Source: Glossina fuscipes
Taxonomy: Eukaryota; Arthropoda; Insecta; Diptera; Glossinidae
Length of the DNA stretch: 64,000 nucleotides
Assembly (NCBI RefSeq): GCF_014805625.2
Contig: NW_023998414.1
Coordinates: 17,119,892 to 17,183,891 of the forward strand
Reading direction: 5' to 3'
The notes under the pieces are model-generated. The model was not told where the DNA came from, searched no databases, and saw nothing but the letters and a program-made list of their open reading frames with translations. Positions 34,849-46,279 of this stretch are shown here, piece after piece. Position 1 is the first letter of the stretch. Each line of letters starts with the position of its first letter. The translations under genes were made by a program, and so were the position numbers.

Positions 34849-35224
34849 ATATATACATATATATATATATAAGTAAGTAAATAAGTAAATAAGTATGTGT
34901 GTCGTACATTCAGTCAAACTCAATGCCATTAATAAGATGTTTGTTTGTGTTTAAATCGCGCTTATTCGTTATTTAAAATTTAAAGGAAATTTACATTATT
35001 GCTGGTGCCGCAATAACGTAATAAAAAAAAAATGGAAAATATTTTCAGAGTTCCCTCAGGAACTAAATGGCAATCACCGGTCTGCTAAAAGAATTCGCAA
35101 CGAATTGAATAAACTTTATAATATTGCTGTGCAGACAATTACACTTACACAAGTATTATATGCACACATACACAAACTCATACATATATATACATAGATA
35201 TATATATATATATATATATATATA
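34849..35224. repeat. (TA)n runs with plain sequence between
   Basis: TA tracts at 34849-34871 and 35198-35224, with (AAGT/AAAT)n at 34872-34892. The sequence between is AT-rich without a gene. Confidence 0.9.
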
Positions 35225-35439
35225 AACATTTTCATAAATATACATATGCACAAAATATATACAGGTAACAATCAAAGAATGCTTACAATCATTAATACAA
35301 GAATATATCGAAGAGATATGAAAATGATGTCTGAGCCCAAATTTGTCATACTATTCCGATCGACACATATCACCAAAAGTCACCAAATCACCAAAATATC
35401 GGAAAAAAAAATCGTACCATCTTTTTAAATTCTCAGCCG

Positions 35440-35630
35440 ACTAACCAGCTTTATACCCCACAACACTTCCGGTACGAACGTAGCTTGAACGGATGCATGC
35501 AATGCTTAAAAGGACTTGAGATAGACGCAACTTTTATTATACCGATCGCTTCAGAATCATTTCCTGATCCAAGTTAAGCTCGCCTCTCTGGCTGTTTGTC
35601 TATCCGTCCGTCCGTTTCTTTCTCTTGTTT
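35440..35630 (+). repeat. Dispersed repeat R-like, 5'-type end
   Basis: TTTATACCCCACAACACTTC, then TTATTATACCGATCGCTTCAG, TTTCCTGATCC and a TGTTTGTCTATCCGTCCGTCC block keep the order seen in other 5'-type ends (TATACC, ATCGATTCAG, GATC, GTCTGTCCGTCC). Divergence is high; it may be a related subfamily. Confidence 0.5.
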
Positions 35631-35695
35631 TCTTTAACTTTGTTTTGTTCTTATCTTTTATTTATCTTTTAATCACAAATTCAACGGCAAAAGAA

Positions 35696-35743
35696 AAGAA
35701 TGAAAGAATGAAAGAAAGAAAGAAAGAAAGAAAGAGAGAAAAA
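35696..35743. repeat. (AAGA)n tetranucleotide run
   Basis: About nine GAAA/AAGA units, two of them interrupted by T. Confidence 0.9.
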
Positions 35744-35744
35744 T

Positions 35745-37179
35745 TCCTTCCCAGCGATTAACTTCTATTTATTGTGCAATGTATTCAAAAGCTAAGTTTA
35801 AGATTTAAGCAAAGATTGGCATGCAATGCTTTACGAAAGATACCTGTTCAAAGAGGTAAGAAACATGCACACAAACATTAAGCAGACGATAAAACGAACG
35901 CAGACATATTAGTTGGAGTTAGCCATCGTTCAAGCAACCCCCAGTTAACTTCGCATTCCACGAATAAAACCACAAATGACGCCAACTGTATTCTCCAGTA
36001 TTCTCCATTAGCTAGCCATAGTAATATTGATGCGTAGTTTTTGTCAGAATATCTCAAAAATGGCGAACTTCGCCTAATACATATTTACATATGTATATAA
36101 ATTCGATTGTATGTAACATTAAAAGCTTTGATGATGACAGTCAAATGTTGCTATTGCTAAGAAAGCAAATTTTGATTAAATTGCGACAACAAAGTGTTTT
36201 CTTGTTTCGACTATTAAACGTTTGTTCATATGATATCAAAGATTAAATAAATGCGTGCTTTGCTCATTTCTAATTAAACTTATTCGTAAGATATAATTCA
36301 GCAAGTAATTAGGCAAACTTGGCCAAATATAACGCATCGATTAACCAAAAAAAAAAAAAAAATATTAAACAATTTTGTAAAGATAATTGCTTTTCAGATT
36401 TAGAAAGTGTTAAACACACGCATTTCACACATCACTGCTGTTTTGTACTTCTGTTCTTTTTCTCGCTCATTGGGCCGATTTTTAATACTGATCAGCAGAA
36501 TTTAAGTAAAAATAGAAAAATTACGACACCGTATATGGGTATAGTAAAACGTAATAGTAGTCGATATTTTGAGTATAGGTAGTGGGCATCCTGCATTCAC
36601 TTCCCCTAAGGTGAATAAAGCTTGTTCACTTATACATTGTTTAAGAGTCACATAAAACCGTATAGCCCTAGGGTCTAGAATAATGCTATCGAAATTGTCT
36701 AATACGCGTTTATTTATTATACACACACCGTAAATTTTTATCATATGCAAGCTTGCGCAAAAGGAGGACAGTTTCCTGTCATATAAAGTTTTTATCAATC
36801 GCCTAAATTCACATGAACATAGACATAAACATTTGAAATTGATGGTATATAAAAAGCAGAAGGAAGCACAAATGTCATCCGCCGAAGAGATAGGCAATGC
36901 TCATATATAAAATACAAACCAATAAAGGAAACAGCTCTTTACACATCACTTGGTTCCTTATAGCAAACTTCAACGAAGCCCTTACCTTCTTTATCATCTT
37001 ATCGTATCACAAGCATTAGCCAGAATAAACAAAATCGTTGACATTAAAGCCTACGAACGACATTCATATGGGAGCCATCTAAACAACGATTTATGTTAAT
37101 ATGTATGTAATTACATACGTACGTACATGCATATCCAAGTTTGACTACATCTACTGTACGTAATTCGATGAATTTGTGT

Positions 37180-37180
<1 letters not shown>
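35745..37180. other. No gene recognised
   Basis: Poly-A at 36345-36361; tandem TATTCTCCA pair near 36000-36020. The longest frames, 36319-36582 (+) and 36502-36897 (-), overlap on opposite strands and show no known motif. Confidence 0.5.
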
Positions 37181-37232
<52 letters not shown>

Positions 37233-37247
37233 AAGAGAGAGAAAGAT

Positions 37248-37303
<56 letters not shown>
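37181..37303. repeat. Long compound (TA)n(GA)n repeat
   Basis: About 16 TA units (to 37214) pass directly into about 88 bases of GA with GAAA interruptions. This is the longest simple repeat in the window and is responsible for the 175- and 93-codon minus-strand frames, which read poly-Ser/Leu then Tyr/Ile. Confidence 0.97.
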
Positions 37304-37304
<1 letters not shown>

Positions 37305-37307
<3 letters not shown>

Positions 37308-38205
37308 GGATAATAATATTTTATTTTCCGTTGAAGCGAAAATAGACTCCTTTCGTATAAGAACCGACCGTACGTAAAAGCATAGACTGAAATGGTAACT
37401 GTGATCCTGGCCAATAGACATTTTACACACAAAAATGTGCTTAAATATCCATTTTTGTATGTTTGTATGTTTGTGTTTTTCTTTTTCTTTTTTTTTCTTT
37501 TTTCCTTTTTTTTTTTTACATTTTATGTACATTGCTCTCTGCCTGCCTTCTACCTGCCTTTCACTCTTCAACCAGCACAGCTGTCAAGCTTATTGATGCC
37601 TGCTGCCAAGGATACAAACACCTTTTATCGTAAGCGTGTTTTTAAAATAAAGATCCATTTTTAGTGTTTGCCTTTACCAAATGACTAAATATAATCGGTT
37701 CATTTCATAAGCTAAACACACGTATCCAAATCTGAACGAAATCGTATATGAGAATGAGTTTTGATTCTTTTTTTTTTTTTATTTTTTTTTTTAGTTTTTT
37801 GTTTTCTTAATGAGTACATGATATATAATTTTTTCTTAATTTTAGTAAAAATAGCTTGAAAGGAACTGTAACGCCTGCAGAAAAAGGTTATAATAGAATT
37901 AGTTAAAGTTTTTATTACAATAGATTCTACTGAATATGATGGGCCGGCCGATAAATAACGGTTACTCATGTTGATACATTTTCGTAGTCGTCATTTTCTT
38001 TTGATCACTAAACAAGATTTGAATGATTGTTTACCGTCTTCTACGCCCATTTGGCTTTATATCGCAGTAAATTACGAATATATTATATATGCAAAGTATT
38101 TGCGAATAGGTTTTTCGTTTATCCAAATGCCAATTTTTTATACACGCACACATGCACACGCACACTTGTAAAAATCTATTGAATTCTTTTCATCATTCTC
38201 TCACT
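37305..38205. other. No gene; T-rich runs
   Basis: Imperfect T/C runs at 37478-37517 and T runs at 37769-37793. No supported ORF. Confidence 0.5.
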
Positions 38206-38208
38206 ATT

Positions 38209-38280
38209 CCCCCCCCCCCCTCCCCGCCCCCCCAAATTCTGGTATATTTATGCATGCGAATGTGTGTGTGTGTGTGTGTG
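38209..38280. repeat. Poly-C tract and (GT)n
   Basis: C12, T, C4, G, C7 at 38209-38233, then about ten GT units at 38260-38280. A C homopolymer is unusual in DNA this AT-rich. Confidence 0.95.
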
Positions 38281-38359
38281 CATAAGCACATACGTACGCA
38301 TCTGTCGAAACCAACGAAACGGTTATATACGTATAAACAAAAATGAATGAATAAAGACA

Positions 38360-38401
38360 TGTTGTTGTTATTGTCGTTATTGTTGTTATTGTTGTTATTG
38401 T
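38360..38401. repeat. (GTT)(ATT) imperfect trinucleotide tract
   Basis: Alternating GTT and ATT units with one GTC. Confidence 0.9.
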
Positions 38402-38404
38402 AAC

Positions 38405-39395
38405 GAATGATGGGGAGCAGCAGATGTAAGGTGAAATTGATGTTTGAGCGATAAGTGAAAATGGTTGTGTAAGCGAAAGTCCACCCTACTCCATCTATTC
38501 CATAATATAAGCTATTTTAAATGGTTTTTGTTGTTCAAATTCGGAAAGAATGTGATTCTAAATCCAGACGCTTGAAGGAAGCCAAAGATAACATTTTCGC
38601 ACAATTCTCTGTTGTCATTTTGTTTTTTCATGCATATTCGTATCCATATATCCAAACGTGTGTACGTATGTGTACGGATTGATGTGTTTCACTTTTTCAT
38701 CTGAACTTTTTTTTTTTTTTTTGTTCAACGAATCACCAGCAGAATATATTAATTTTGTCATTTTATTTGTAACGCTTCTGGATTCATTTTGTCTCCTTTT
38801 ACGTTTTAAATAAATGACAGTAAAAGAGGTAAAATACAAACACGAGCACAATTCCTTAGAGAAATCTACGAATAACTGCTCTATGGACACGAAAACATTG
38901 ACTTCGAGGCTTATTTATAAGCTTTTGAGAAATTATTTCGGGTATGATTATCAACAGCAGCAACTTATTCACCCTCCCGCCTTCACCCCCTTGAATTCCC
39001 ACAATTTAAGATGAACTTGCGAAAATTTGCGTAATTATTATGAGCGGAAGTGTCCGGGTAAGGCCGCAACGTCATACCACTTTAATAAATATTTTGACTA
39101 AACTCTCGGGTCTGGGTTAGTAAAATGAGATGTAGGTTGTTGGTGGAAGCTAATTAAAGTCTAGTTTTATATAAGATCGCTTTAGCTTCTCAATTACTGG
39201 ACATGGATTTGTTACCAAATTCTATATTTTTGTAAGGCAATTCTGTGGAATGGGTTTGAAGTGTCAGGCTTGTAGATAAGCTTATATAATTTGATGAATT
39301 TATACAAAAATACATATAGTCGCAACGGCACGCATATTTATTCATTTAATTTTTTTTTTTTTTTTTTTGTTTTTGTTTATTATTCTCTACATTCC
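38405..39395. other. No gene recognised; T runs
   Basis: T runs at 38707-38722 and 39350-39368. Frames 38615-38890 (-) and 38814-39014 (+) overlap on opposite strands and are not supported. Confidence 0.5.
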
Positions 39396-39399
39396 TAGT

Positions 39400-40620
39400 G
39401 GCAAAGGATATAATTATTTTGTGGGCGTGTATGTGTGTATCCAAAAGAATTTAAAATAAAGTCTCGATCGATTCAGGATCATCTACTAGCGTTGTCTGTC
39501 TGTTTGTCTGTCTGTCCGTGTAATGCCTGCCCTTGGATTATTGCATTCAACCGAAAGCTCACTGTTTTTCACAATTTTTGATGAAATTTGTGACACTGAC
39601 ATGTTCGAATCCTACTAAAGGCGAATTAGATCGGACCTTTTGCTTTAAAGCAGTCGTTATATAATAAAAATTTGCAATTATCAAAATTTCTCGACAAACA
39701 TCGCTGAATAATGGCATTTAAGCATATGAGAGGAGTGCGAAAAATATGGATCGGTAATGCCAATTTTTTATACATCCTCTCAGAAAAGCGCTCCTAAAAA
39801 AACATTACCCTTTTTCTAGCAAAAGACTTTAACTTGCCATACTTTATGGGCAAAATTTGTCCCTAATAGCAATCTAATCTAAAAATTAACTTCAGCAAAT
39901 TTGGAACAGGTATGTTTGTTTTGCGGACTTCATCCTGTATATGGATACTCATCGGAAGCAATCCTTTATATGGTGATAATGTTTAGTTCTTAACAACATT
40001 AAGGTCTTTAACAAAGAGATTAATTTTGCTAAATTTGGACCACGTCAGTCCATCTATCCCATATAAGTCAAAAAAGTTTAATTCAGAATAATAAGATCTT
40101 CCAGAGAAAAAATAATTTGTAATAATTTGTAAATTTGAATGACGTCCAGCTCGTAAGTGGGCTCCTTCTATAGAAGAGCTCCTTTATATTACGGTTTTAT
40201 ATTGTAAAGAACGTCGGAAACCAAAGTATTATACGCCAACTTATTTGCAATCAAGTTTTTTTTTTTTGCTATTGAAATTGGTTTGCTAAAATATTGTAAA
40301 AACAACCCAACTTCAGTTCGCTTAATGCGATTATTTGTATAGCGACTTTTCGAAATAAAATGTTGTATGCGCTGGGTTGTATGGGTAGGGGGTGGTGCTA
40401 CGCGAACCATTCTCATCAAAATTGAAATTTTATCAAAAATTCTCAAAAATCGGGACCTGTAGGTTAAATACAAGATAACACGACGGACGGACGGACGGAC
40501 ATGCTTAAATTTCGGAAACACTTTCCAAACTGATTGGTGTAATTAGGGGTGAGTCTCTCTTAAGTCTTTCTATATACATTCACAAAAACTTAACACACCC
40601 TTGTAACACAATTAATGTTA
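39400..40620 (+). mobile_element. Dispersed repeat R, possibly a near-complete copy
   Basis: Starts with a 5'-type end (AGGATATAATTATTTTGTGG to GTCTGTCTGTTTGTCTGTCTG at 39498-39518) and ends with a 3'-type end (TAGCGACTTTTCGAAATAAA near 40338, GACGGACGGACGGACAT at 40484-40502, CTGATTGGTGTAATTAGGGG, CATTCACAAAAACTTAACAC). The GTCTGTC and GGAC blocks at the two ends are inverted relative to each other, giving long imperfect terminal inverted repeats. The interior has words shared with 32190-32420. No transposase-like ORF is present, so it would be non-autonomous. The 110-codon minus frame 40189-40521 is inside it. The class (DNA element or other) is inference. Confidence 0.5.
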
Positions 40621-40621
40621 A

Positions 40622-41160
40622 GTACAGCGAGAATATCAAAACATAATTATACATATATTGATTATAAAACATATCTCTTGAAACTATATGTAAGTGATTC
40701 CAATTTAAATTATTTAAATATTTATTTCAATGATATCATCCATCACATCGAATATTAAGGAGTTGTAATTGGAGTTATCTGTGTATGAAATTTGCCATAA
40801 ACATTTAAAAGACACTCGAAATTTTGGGAGAAAATCGTTACAAATGTGAAGGGTTTTCAGAATTTAATACAGCTTCCACTCACTCTTTCCAAATTATTGA
40901 AAAGGAAAGAACATTTACGTATGATTTGTTATTTGATACGTGAATGAGAATCAATTTGATTCGTATTTACGAGAATAATAATATTATTCCGCGCTTATAT
41001 TGAACTTTAGTTTGCAGTTTAATAGATACAAGGGCACACGCCCTTAGGCTTTTTAATGTTAGTGCTTAAACTTTGTGACCAAAAAAGTAAAAAGAAAAAG
41101 AAATCATTTTCAATTCAGTTTAATTAAGGATTTTAACTTTTAATTTAATGTTCTCACGCT
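40622..41160. other. No gene recognised
   Basis: AT-rich, featureless. Confidence 0.5.

Positions 41161-41163
<3 letters not shown>

Positions 41164-41196
<33 letters not shown>
41164..41196. repeat. (TA)n microsatellite
   Basis: About 16 TA units; first of four TA tracts within 1.2 kb. Confidence 0.95.
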
Positions 41197-41200
<4 letters not shown>

Positions 41201-41310
41201 TGTATATATATATGAAAATATTGTAACGTTAGCACTCCCATGCATACCAACAGCCATCACAAGATGGTCGGTCCTATATCCCATACACTCACACATGCAA
41301 AAACCTCCAC

Positions 41311-41324
<14 letters not shown>

Positions 41325-41356
<32 letters not shown>
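41325..41356. repeat. (TA)n microsatellite
   Basis: About 16 TA units. Confidence 0.95.
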
Positions 41357-41358
<2 letters not shown>

Positions 41359-41481
41359 TTCTCCATTTTAATGACGCTTTTCATCATCGTATGTGAAAAC
41401 TTTTCTACAGTATTGAGTGGTACATGCCCACGTATGTGCACACACAATCATTTATTTAAACATACATATATACATAGATAC

Positions 41482-41508
41482 ATATATATATATATATATA
41501 TATATATT
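41482..41508. repeat. (TA)n microsatellite
   Basis: About 13 TA units. Confidence 0.95.
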
Positions 41509-41834
41509 GACGGATATATGGACGGTAAAGCATTTGTATGTAGACTGTTACGGTATTAACCACCTTTAACCATTCTAGTGATAATATATCTCCACACAAA
41601 CATGAATATTTAGTTTGAAAACTTTTCTTTTATATGTACATACATATAAGTGCATATATGTGTTTGTATATTTCCCATATGAGTAACCCACATGTCAGTA
41701 AGTGTTACATGCAGGTCTCTATAAATTCACCACCATTTACTCATCCCACACATTACTCACCCCTAGAAGACCCTCTCTAAACTGTACTCTCGTATATATC
41801 ACTTAATGCTACTGTACTGTCAATAGAATGTAGA

Positions 41835-42016
41835 ATGTCCTCGTCGTCCATACACCAACCATTGCTATTTAACAACAACCATGCCAGCCATGTTGAAATT
41901 TTAATTCCTCACCCACCCAACAATTCGGTTCACTGTTCACTGTTCACTGTTCGCTTGTTGTTGAATTCATGTTCGAATGTGCGCGGTGAGCCACGAAATG
42001 AAAAAAGCAAAGAAGG
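41835..42016 (+). other. Open frame ending at a consensus splice donor
   Basis: ATG at 41835 opens about 60 codons, beginning MSSSSIHQPLLFNNNHASHV. The frame runs into GAAGG|GTAAGTAA, where GT at 42017-42018 lies in a near-perfect insect 5' splice site. The frame includes the triplicated heptamer TTCACTG and overlaps a locally less AT-rich patch (41690-42000). No protein family is recognised and no matching acceptor or next exon could be identified. It may be a chance ORF plus a cryptic donor. Confidence 0.15.
41928..41952. repeat. (TTCACTG)3 tandem heptamer
   Basis: Three exact copies, with a partial fourth (TTCGCTTG). Confidence 0.95.
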
Positions 42017-42288
42017 GTAAGTAAACTGGAACTGACAGGCTTCGTTAGAAAGTTCATGAATGTTCACATATGCAAGTACGTGTGAGTGTATTTATGTACG
42101 TTTGCATATCGCTAGGTATTCACATATGGAAATGGCAGCATAGAGAAGATTTTTGCTTATACTTAGAATGGATGGATGGTAAATGAATGTTTAAGGTTGA
42201 CGATGCTTCGGGAGGTGAGTAGTAACCAAGTATTACCAGCTTCTGTAATATGTATATTTGAATGAATGTATATGCTTATATCTATATG

Positions 42289-42290
<2 letters not shown>

Positions 42291-42319
<29 letters not shown>
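42291..42319. repeat. (TA)n microsatellite
   Basis: About 14 TA units. Confidence 0.95.
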
Positions 42320-42324
<5 letters not shown>

Positions 42325-42332
<8 letters not shown>

Positions 42333-43685
42333 CATTTATGTGGTTTTCTTGCATGTACTATATTCCAGTGCGGTTTTCATAGATTCGTTTAGAACAAAGA
42401 GGCAATATTAAATGCTCTTCAGTGAAACGAATCGCAACGTAACGGGAAAGGGTTTGACTTTCTGCTGGTTGACAAATGATTGAATATACTCTTAAAAGCA
42501 TGTATCCACATCTACACAGATCTATATACATATATTTACTTGTGGGAGCACGTACATATATGTGGATATGTTCACATGTAGTTTGATATAAAAAAAAAAA
42601 AATATTATATAAAATTGTGAGCCAGACATTTATACGTTGTATGTATCTATTGTCAATGCTATGTATAGCAAGAAACCGTATTATCGTTAGCTAACACCGG
42701 CTCCCGATTGCGTAATATCAAAACTATAATGCAAAGCTACACATGCTATTAGCTTAACAATATTCGACATGCCTCGTTAGTAAACTTAAAAAATTTTACT
42801 TAACGGGACATTTTTAACTCAAACCAAATTTTCCGATTAAAACATCGAAACGAAAAATACCCGCTAAAGCATCAGCGCAATCTTTGCTCTTAACGTAATT
42901 CTATTTCTTGACTTACGACATGAGATAAGACAAAAGTTTCTCCATTCTTTATAACAATTACTTTATAAATAAAGAATTATTCATTCATATATATATATAT
43001 ATATATGCATGCATATAACTGGTTATGTATTCATTTTTATTAGTATTTTAATATTTAATTTCGTAACTAATCATTGATGCGTCGCAAACGTATCATATAA
43101 AACAATATGTCTTCATCTAGAGATGGTTTCTATAATAAAATAAATGTTTATGTTCGTTCGTGTTCGTGTAAAGGAAAACTTACACTCTACCCCTTCAAAT
43201 AACCCATTTTACTCTCTATTAAGTTTAAAGAGGAGAACTAACAATTAAACCTTTCGACTTAACCCCCATTGGCACAAATAAAAATATACAAAAATTTGTA
43301 CTATCCTTTCAATGTTCAACACTTGTTCACATTAGGTTAGGAACTTTAATTTCATTCGAAAATTTTTGCAAAATAGCCGTAAGGCAAAATTGATTTAATC
43401 TTATAAATAATAAAGTACTTTGAAAGCCAACAATGACTTCATCATATTTCCATTAAAAATTTTCCAGATAAATTATTACCCATGTATGCATATATATATA
43501 TATAGGTCTTAAATTGTGGATCAAATAATTACGATGAATGCATCAAAACTCCTTAGCCAGGCTCTTTTACTTTTTGACAGATGATTACAGATGTTGTCGG
43601 TCTTGCATTATCGCGCCGCTTTCCCCAGTGATCAAGTCAGTCAAGACTTTTCCTCAATTGCGTCTACATTACATGATCTGAATAA
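42325..43685. other. No gene recognised
   Basis: AT-rich; A run at 42589-42601 and TA runs at 42990-43006 and 43492-43504. No ORF longer than 60 codons. Confidence 0.5.
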
Positions 43686-43689
43686 TAGG

Positions 43690-43970
43690 GGACTTGCTGT
43701 CATTTATGTAGCGTTATTCGACTTGGACGATAGTCTTCTTTATGAAAAATTGCCATAGGTGTCCCACTTTTCATCGACCGCTGTAAATTTCTTCAAAAAC
43801 GGCTCGAATTTAATTCGTTATAGTAAGGATTCCCAAATGGATAATCGTTCCATTAAATTTTTGACCGCCATTTCATGAGGTAGCCACAAGTCAGGCCTCC
43901 TTTCGTATGCAATCTTATTAAAAGGAGTGAATACTTTTTTCTGGTGAATATTTAGTTCCGATCGGTAGAA
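43690..43970 (-). mobile_element. mariner transposase remnant, central part (copy 3)
   Basis: Covers the end of the DNA-binding half and the start of the catalytic domain. ELNIHQKKVFTPFNKIAYER matches the second helix-turn-helix. LWLPHEMAVKNLMERLSIWE (about 43887-43828) matches the WVPHEL linker block of irritans-type mariners. After an in-frame stop come KFEPFLKKFTAVDEKWDTYG, where the Asp of VDEKW is the first catalytic Asp (family: TGDEKW), and a faint continuation to about 43690. Upstream of 43970 the homology fades, and there is no C-terminal part. Stops in frame make it dead. Its helix-turn-helix segment differs from copy 1, so it is not a recent duplicate. Confidence 0.85.
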
Positions 43971-44014
43971 TATACTGAACATTCGTGATGTTTCAAAAAA
44001 TTCCATCGACTTTA

Positions 44015-44470
44015 ACAACGATCAGTCGATCAGAGCGAAGCTTGTCTTTAACATTGCATTATGCCGATTTTGGAAAAGCGTCTTTACGATTGTGCTAAGT
44101 GTCATTATCAAGTGTCATTGCCTTAGCCGAAGTGATAATGTAAAAAAAAAAAAATTGTAAGGAATTTTTTTGTTTTTAATTTTAAGAAAAGTTGCATGAA
44201 CTGTTTCTTTATCTGGACGGTGTCGTGATGATGACAGTTATCCAAAGCTTGCCTCAGTGGTATTCATCAATCAATGATTAACTAATCGTTTGATCATCGC
44301 CTTAGCACACCTTTTTTTTTATTAATTTCCAAAAAACATTCAAAACAATTAATGCAAAAAACGAAGAAACGGGTTTTTTTTCCATTTTTCCAAAACTTTT
44401 CTTATCCACCACATCAATTAACTTCGAAAGAAAAAGTGTTCAATAAATAATGATTTTACGTTTTATCGGT
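44015..44470. other. No gene recognised
   Basis: A run at 44143-44155 and T runs at 44164-44171, 44312-44321 and 44374-44381. Presumed to be flanking sequence of the mariner remnant. Confidence 0.4.
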
Positions 44471-44475
44471 AAATA

Positions 44476-44643
44476 ATGTCACAGCAACGAAATTTGATTG
44501 CAAGACTGCCTGAATATCGTTTATTATCAAAAACGAAGCAACGAAATGTGAATTACAGGTTTACAAGATTACTGGATGAGGGTTACAGTGAAGACGAAAG
44601 ATTGGACAAAGATATGCTTGTTATTGGTGCATTTATAAATTGA
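44476..44643 (+). other. Unrecognised 55-codon open frame
   Basis: ATG (44476-44478) directly after in-frame TAA-ATA, closing at TGA 44641-44643. The peptide starts MSQQRNLIARLPEYRLLSKT and has an acidic middle (DEGYSEDERLDKD). Composition is protein-like with no repeats. It resembles the N-terminus of some TE ORFs in feel only; I recognise no family. Random AT-rich DNA gives frames of this length often. Confidence 0.2.
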
Positions 44644-44644
44644 T

Positions 44645-45915
44645 TCCAACATCTTTACTTAATCAAGAACATAAGCATTTCACGACTTTTCCGATTCGGA
44701 TTGCTGTGCATTAAAAGCAGTCCGATGTAGACCTTATGATAGTTATAAATGTTAAAGGTAAGCTTCAAGAAAAGCACGCGAAGAAACTTTGTTCACTTTG
44801 CGATGTACCGTAGCGTACACGTTTACCAACTCCTAAATAATATTTTAAGACCGCAAAGCATTTTATTAACAATTTCCGTTCTGGTTGTCCTGTCATGGCC
44901 ATTCTTGCACTGTACTTACATATGACTATGGTATTGCACGCGCACATACATTCTCATTCATTTTTTGGCTTGAAGTGCATCCTTACTGCAAAAATTATTT
45001 TAATTATATAAAACATTGTCCATCCCTAACCGCTGCATTTTCCCATCTTGAAACAATGCCTAGCAAATATGGTTAGAGCGGCAAGAGCTAGATTGCACTT
45101 AAGCGCTGCTAGTGCTTCTTCGACAGGTTATGCAATACCTACACTGTTCACTTGCTTATGTACTCTGAACAATGCAGCACTTATTCTTAATTTCAACGCG
45201 AAAAGTGACATTTCCCGCAAAGAAATCTGGACATTAAACATAATATTTGATCCATGCATCTAATCGCAGATAGTATTTATATGATTTTCGCAGGTAATAC
45301 AGAAAAGTTTTTAAATATTTGTAACCAACAGGAATTAATAAAAGTGTATTCTAATTTGTATGTACTCTTAGCCATAGAAGTATGAGAGATATCGGAGTCT
45401 ATCTAGCAACAGTTTATTCATTCCTGGATCTATTTGCAACGGAACAGTGTATTCTATTTCATATAAAACTAGCAGATTATTCTTCTTATAGTCGTGCTAT
45501 AATTCGAGTATGAAATTATTAAAAGCTATCCGCATAGATTATGTGCATTGAGTATACATGTATATATGTAGCAATTCCTGTTGCAATACGTATCAATTTT
45601 GATTACGATATTTTCAAATTTGAAATTATCTCTTGTACTTCCCTTACTCAAAAAATTTAAAGACAGTTTATGTAAGTTGTGTAAGGCTAACGTATGATTA
45701 CGTATGGTTAGAACGTCAAAGATATGCACTGAAAACTCAAGTTAGTCTTCTGGTATGGTAGCCATACATCATTTACTATCTTCGTGTAAACGTACTGTTA
45801 ATCTGAAATACTAATGAGTTAGTTTGTAAATTGTTATCTTTAAGACGAAGAAAGCAAAATGTATTCCTTCGCTTTGCCCTTTTCGCCCGTTCGCATTATT
45901 TTGAATCATACGAAA
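44645..45915. other. No gene recognised
   Basis: Frames at 44765-44947, 44885-45076, 45048-45263 and 45526-45729 are short, lie on both strands, and are unrecognised. Confidence 0.5.
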
Positions 45916-45919
45916 TATG

Positions 45920-46275
45920 AAGACCTTTTCATTCCAACGTTCGGTGATAGGTATATTCATTTAGTGAAAACATATGCAACGCCCAGAAGGGAGCTGCAGA
46001 GACCCCACTAGGTATATAAATTCTTGGTCAGCATCCAGTTCTGAATCGATTTTAGTACGTCCACTCGTCCGTTGTGCAACGTCTGTTGTAAATACTCTTC
46101 TGGCCGTAAAAGTGACAGGAACATTGGAAGTTCGAAATGACCAAATCGATCAAAGGACACACCTATAAATGAAAATAGAAACAACCAATCAAAATATAGA
46201 TCTTTTTTCGTTTTTTTAGTCGGTGATGGGTATAAAAGATTCGTTCAGGACCGAACATAATTTTCTTACTTGTTT
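45920..46275 (+). repeat. Dispersed repeat R, 5'-type end plus terminal segment
   Basis: In order: GGTATATTCATTTAGTGAAA, CAACGCCCAGAAGGGAGC, TATATAAATTCTTGGTCAGC, CTGAATCGATTTTAGTACGT, CCACTCGTCCG, the usual layout of fly repeats with a CCCAGAAGG block. A distinct terminal segment follows: GGTGATGGGTATAAAAGATT, CGTTCAGGACCGAACATAA and TTTTCTTACTTGTTTTAC (46222-46278). The ORF 45974-46168 is inside the repeat. Confidence 0.65.
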
Positions 46276-46279
46276 TACT

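Noticed and set aside
37044..37571. 175-codon minus-strand ORF, the longest in the window
   Set aside because: Its core is translated (GA)n and (TA)n, giving Ser-Leu and Tyr-Ile repeats.
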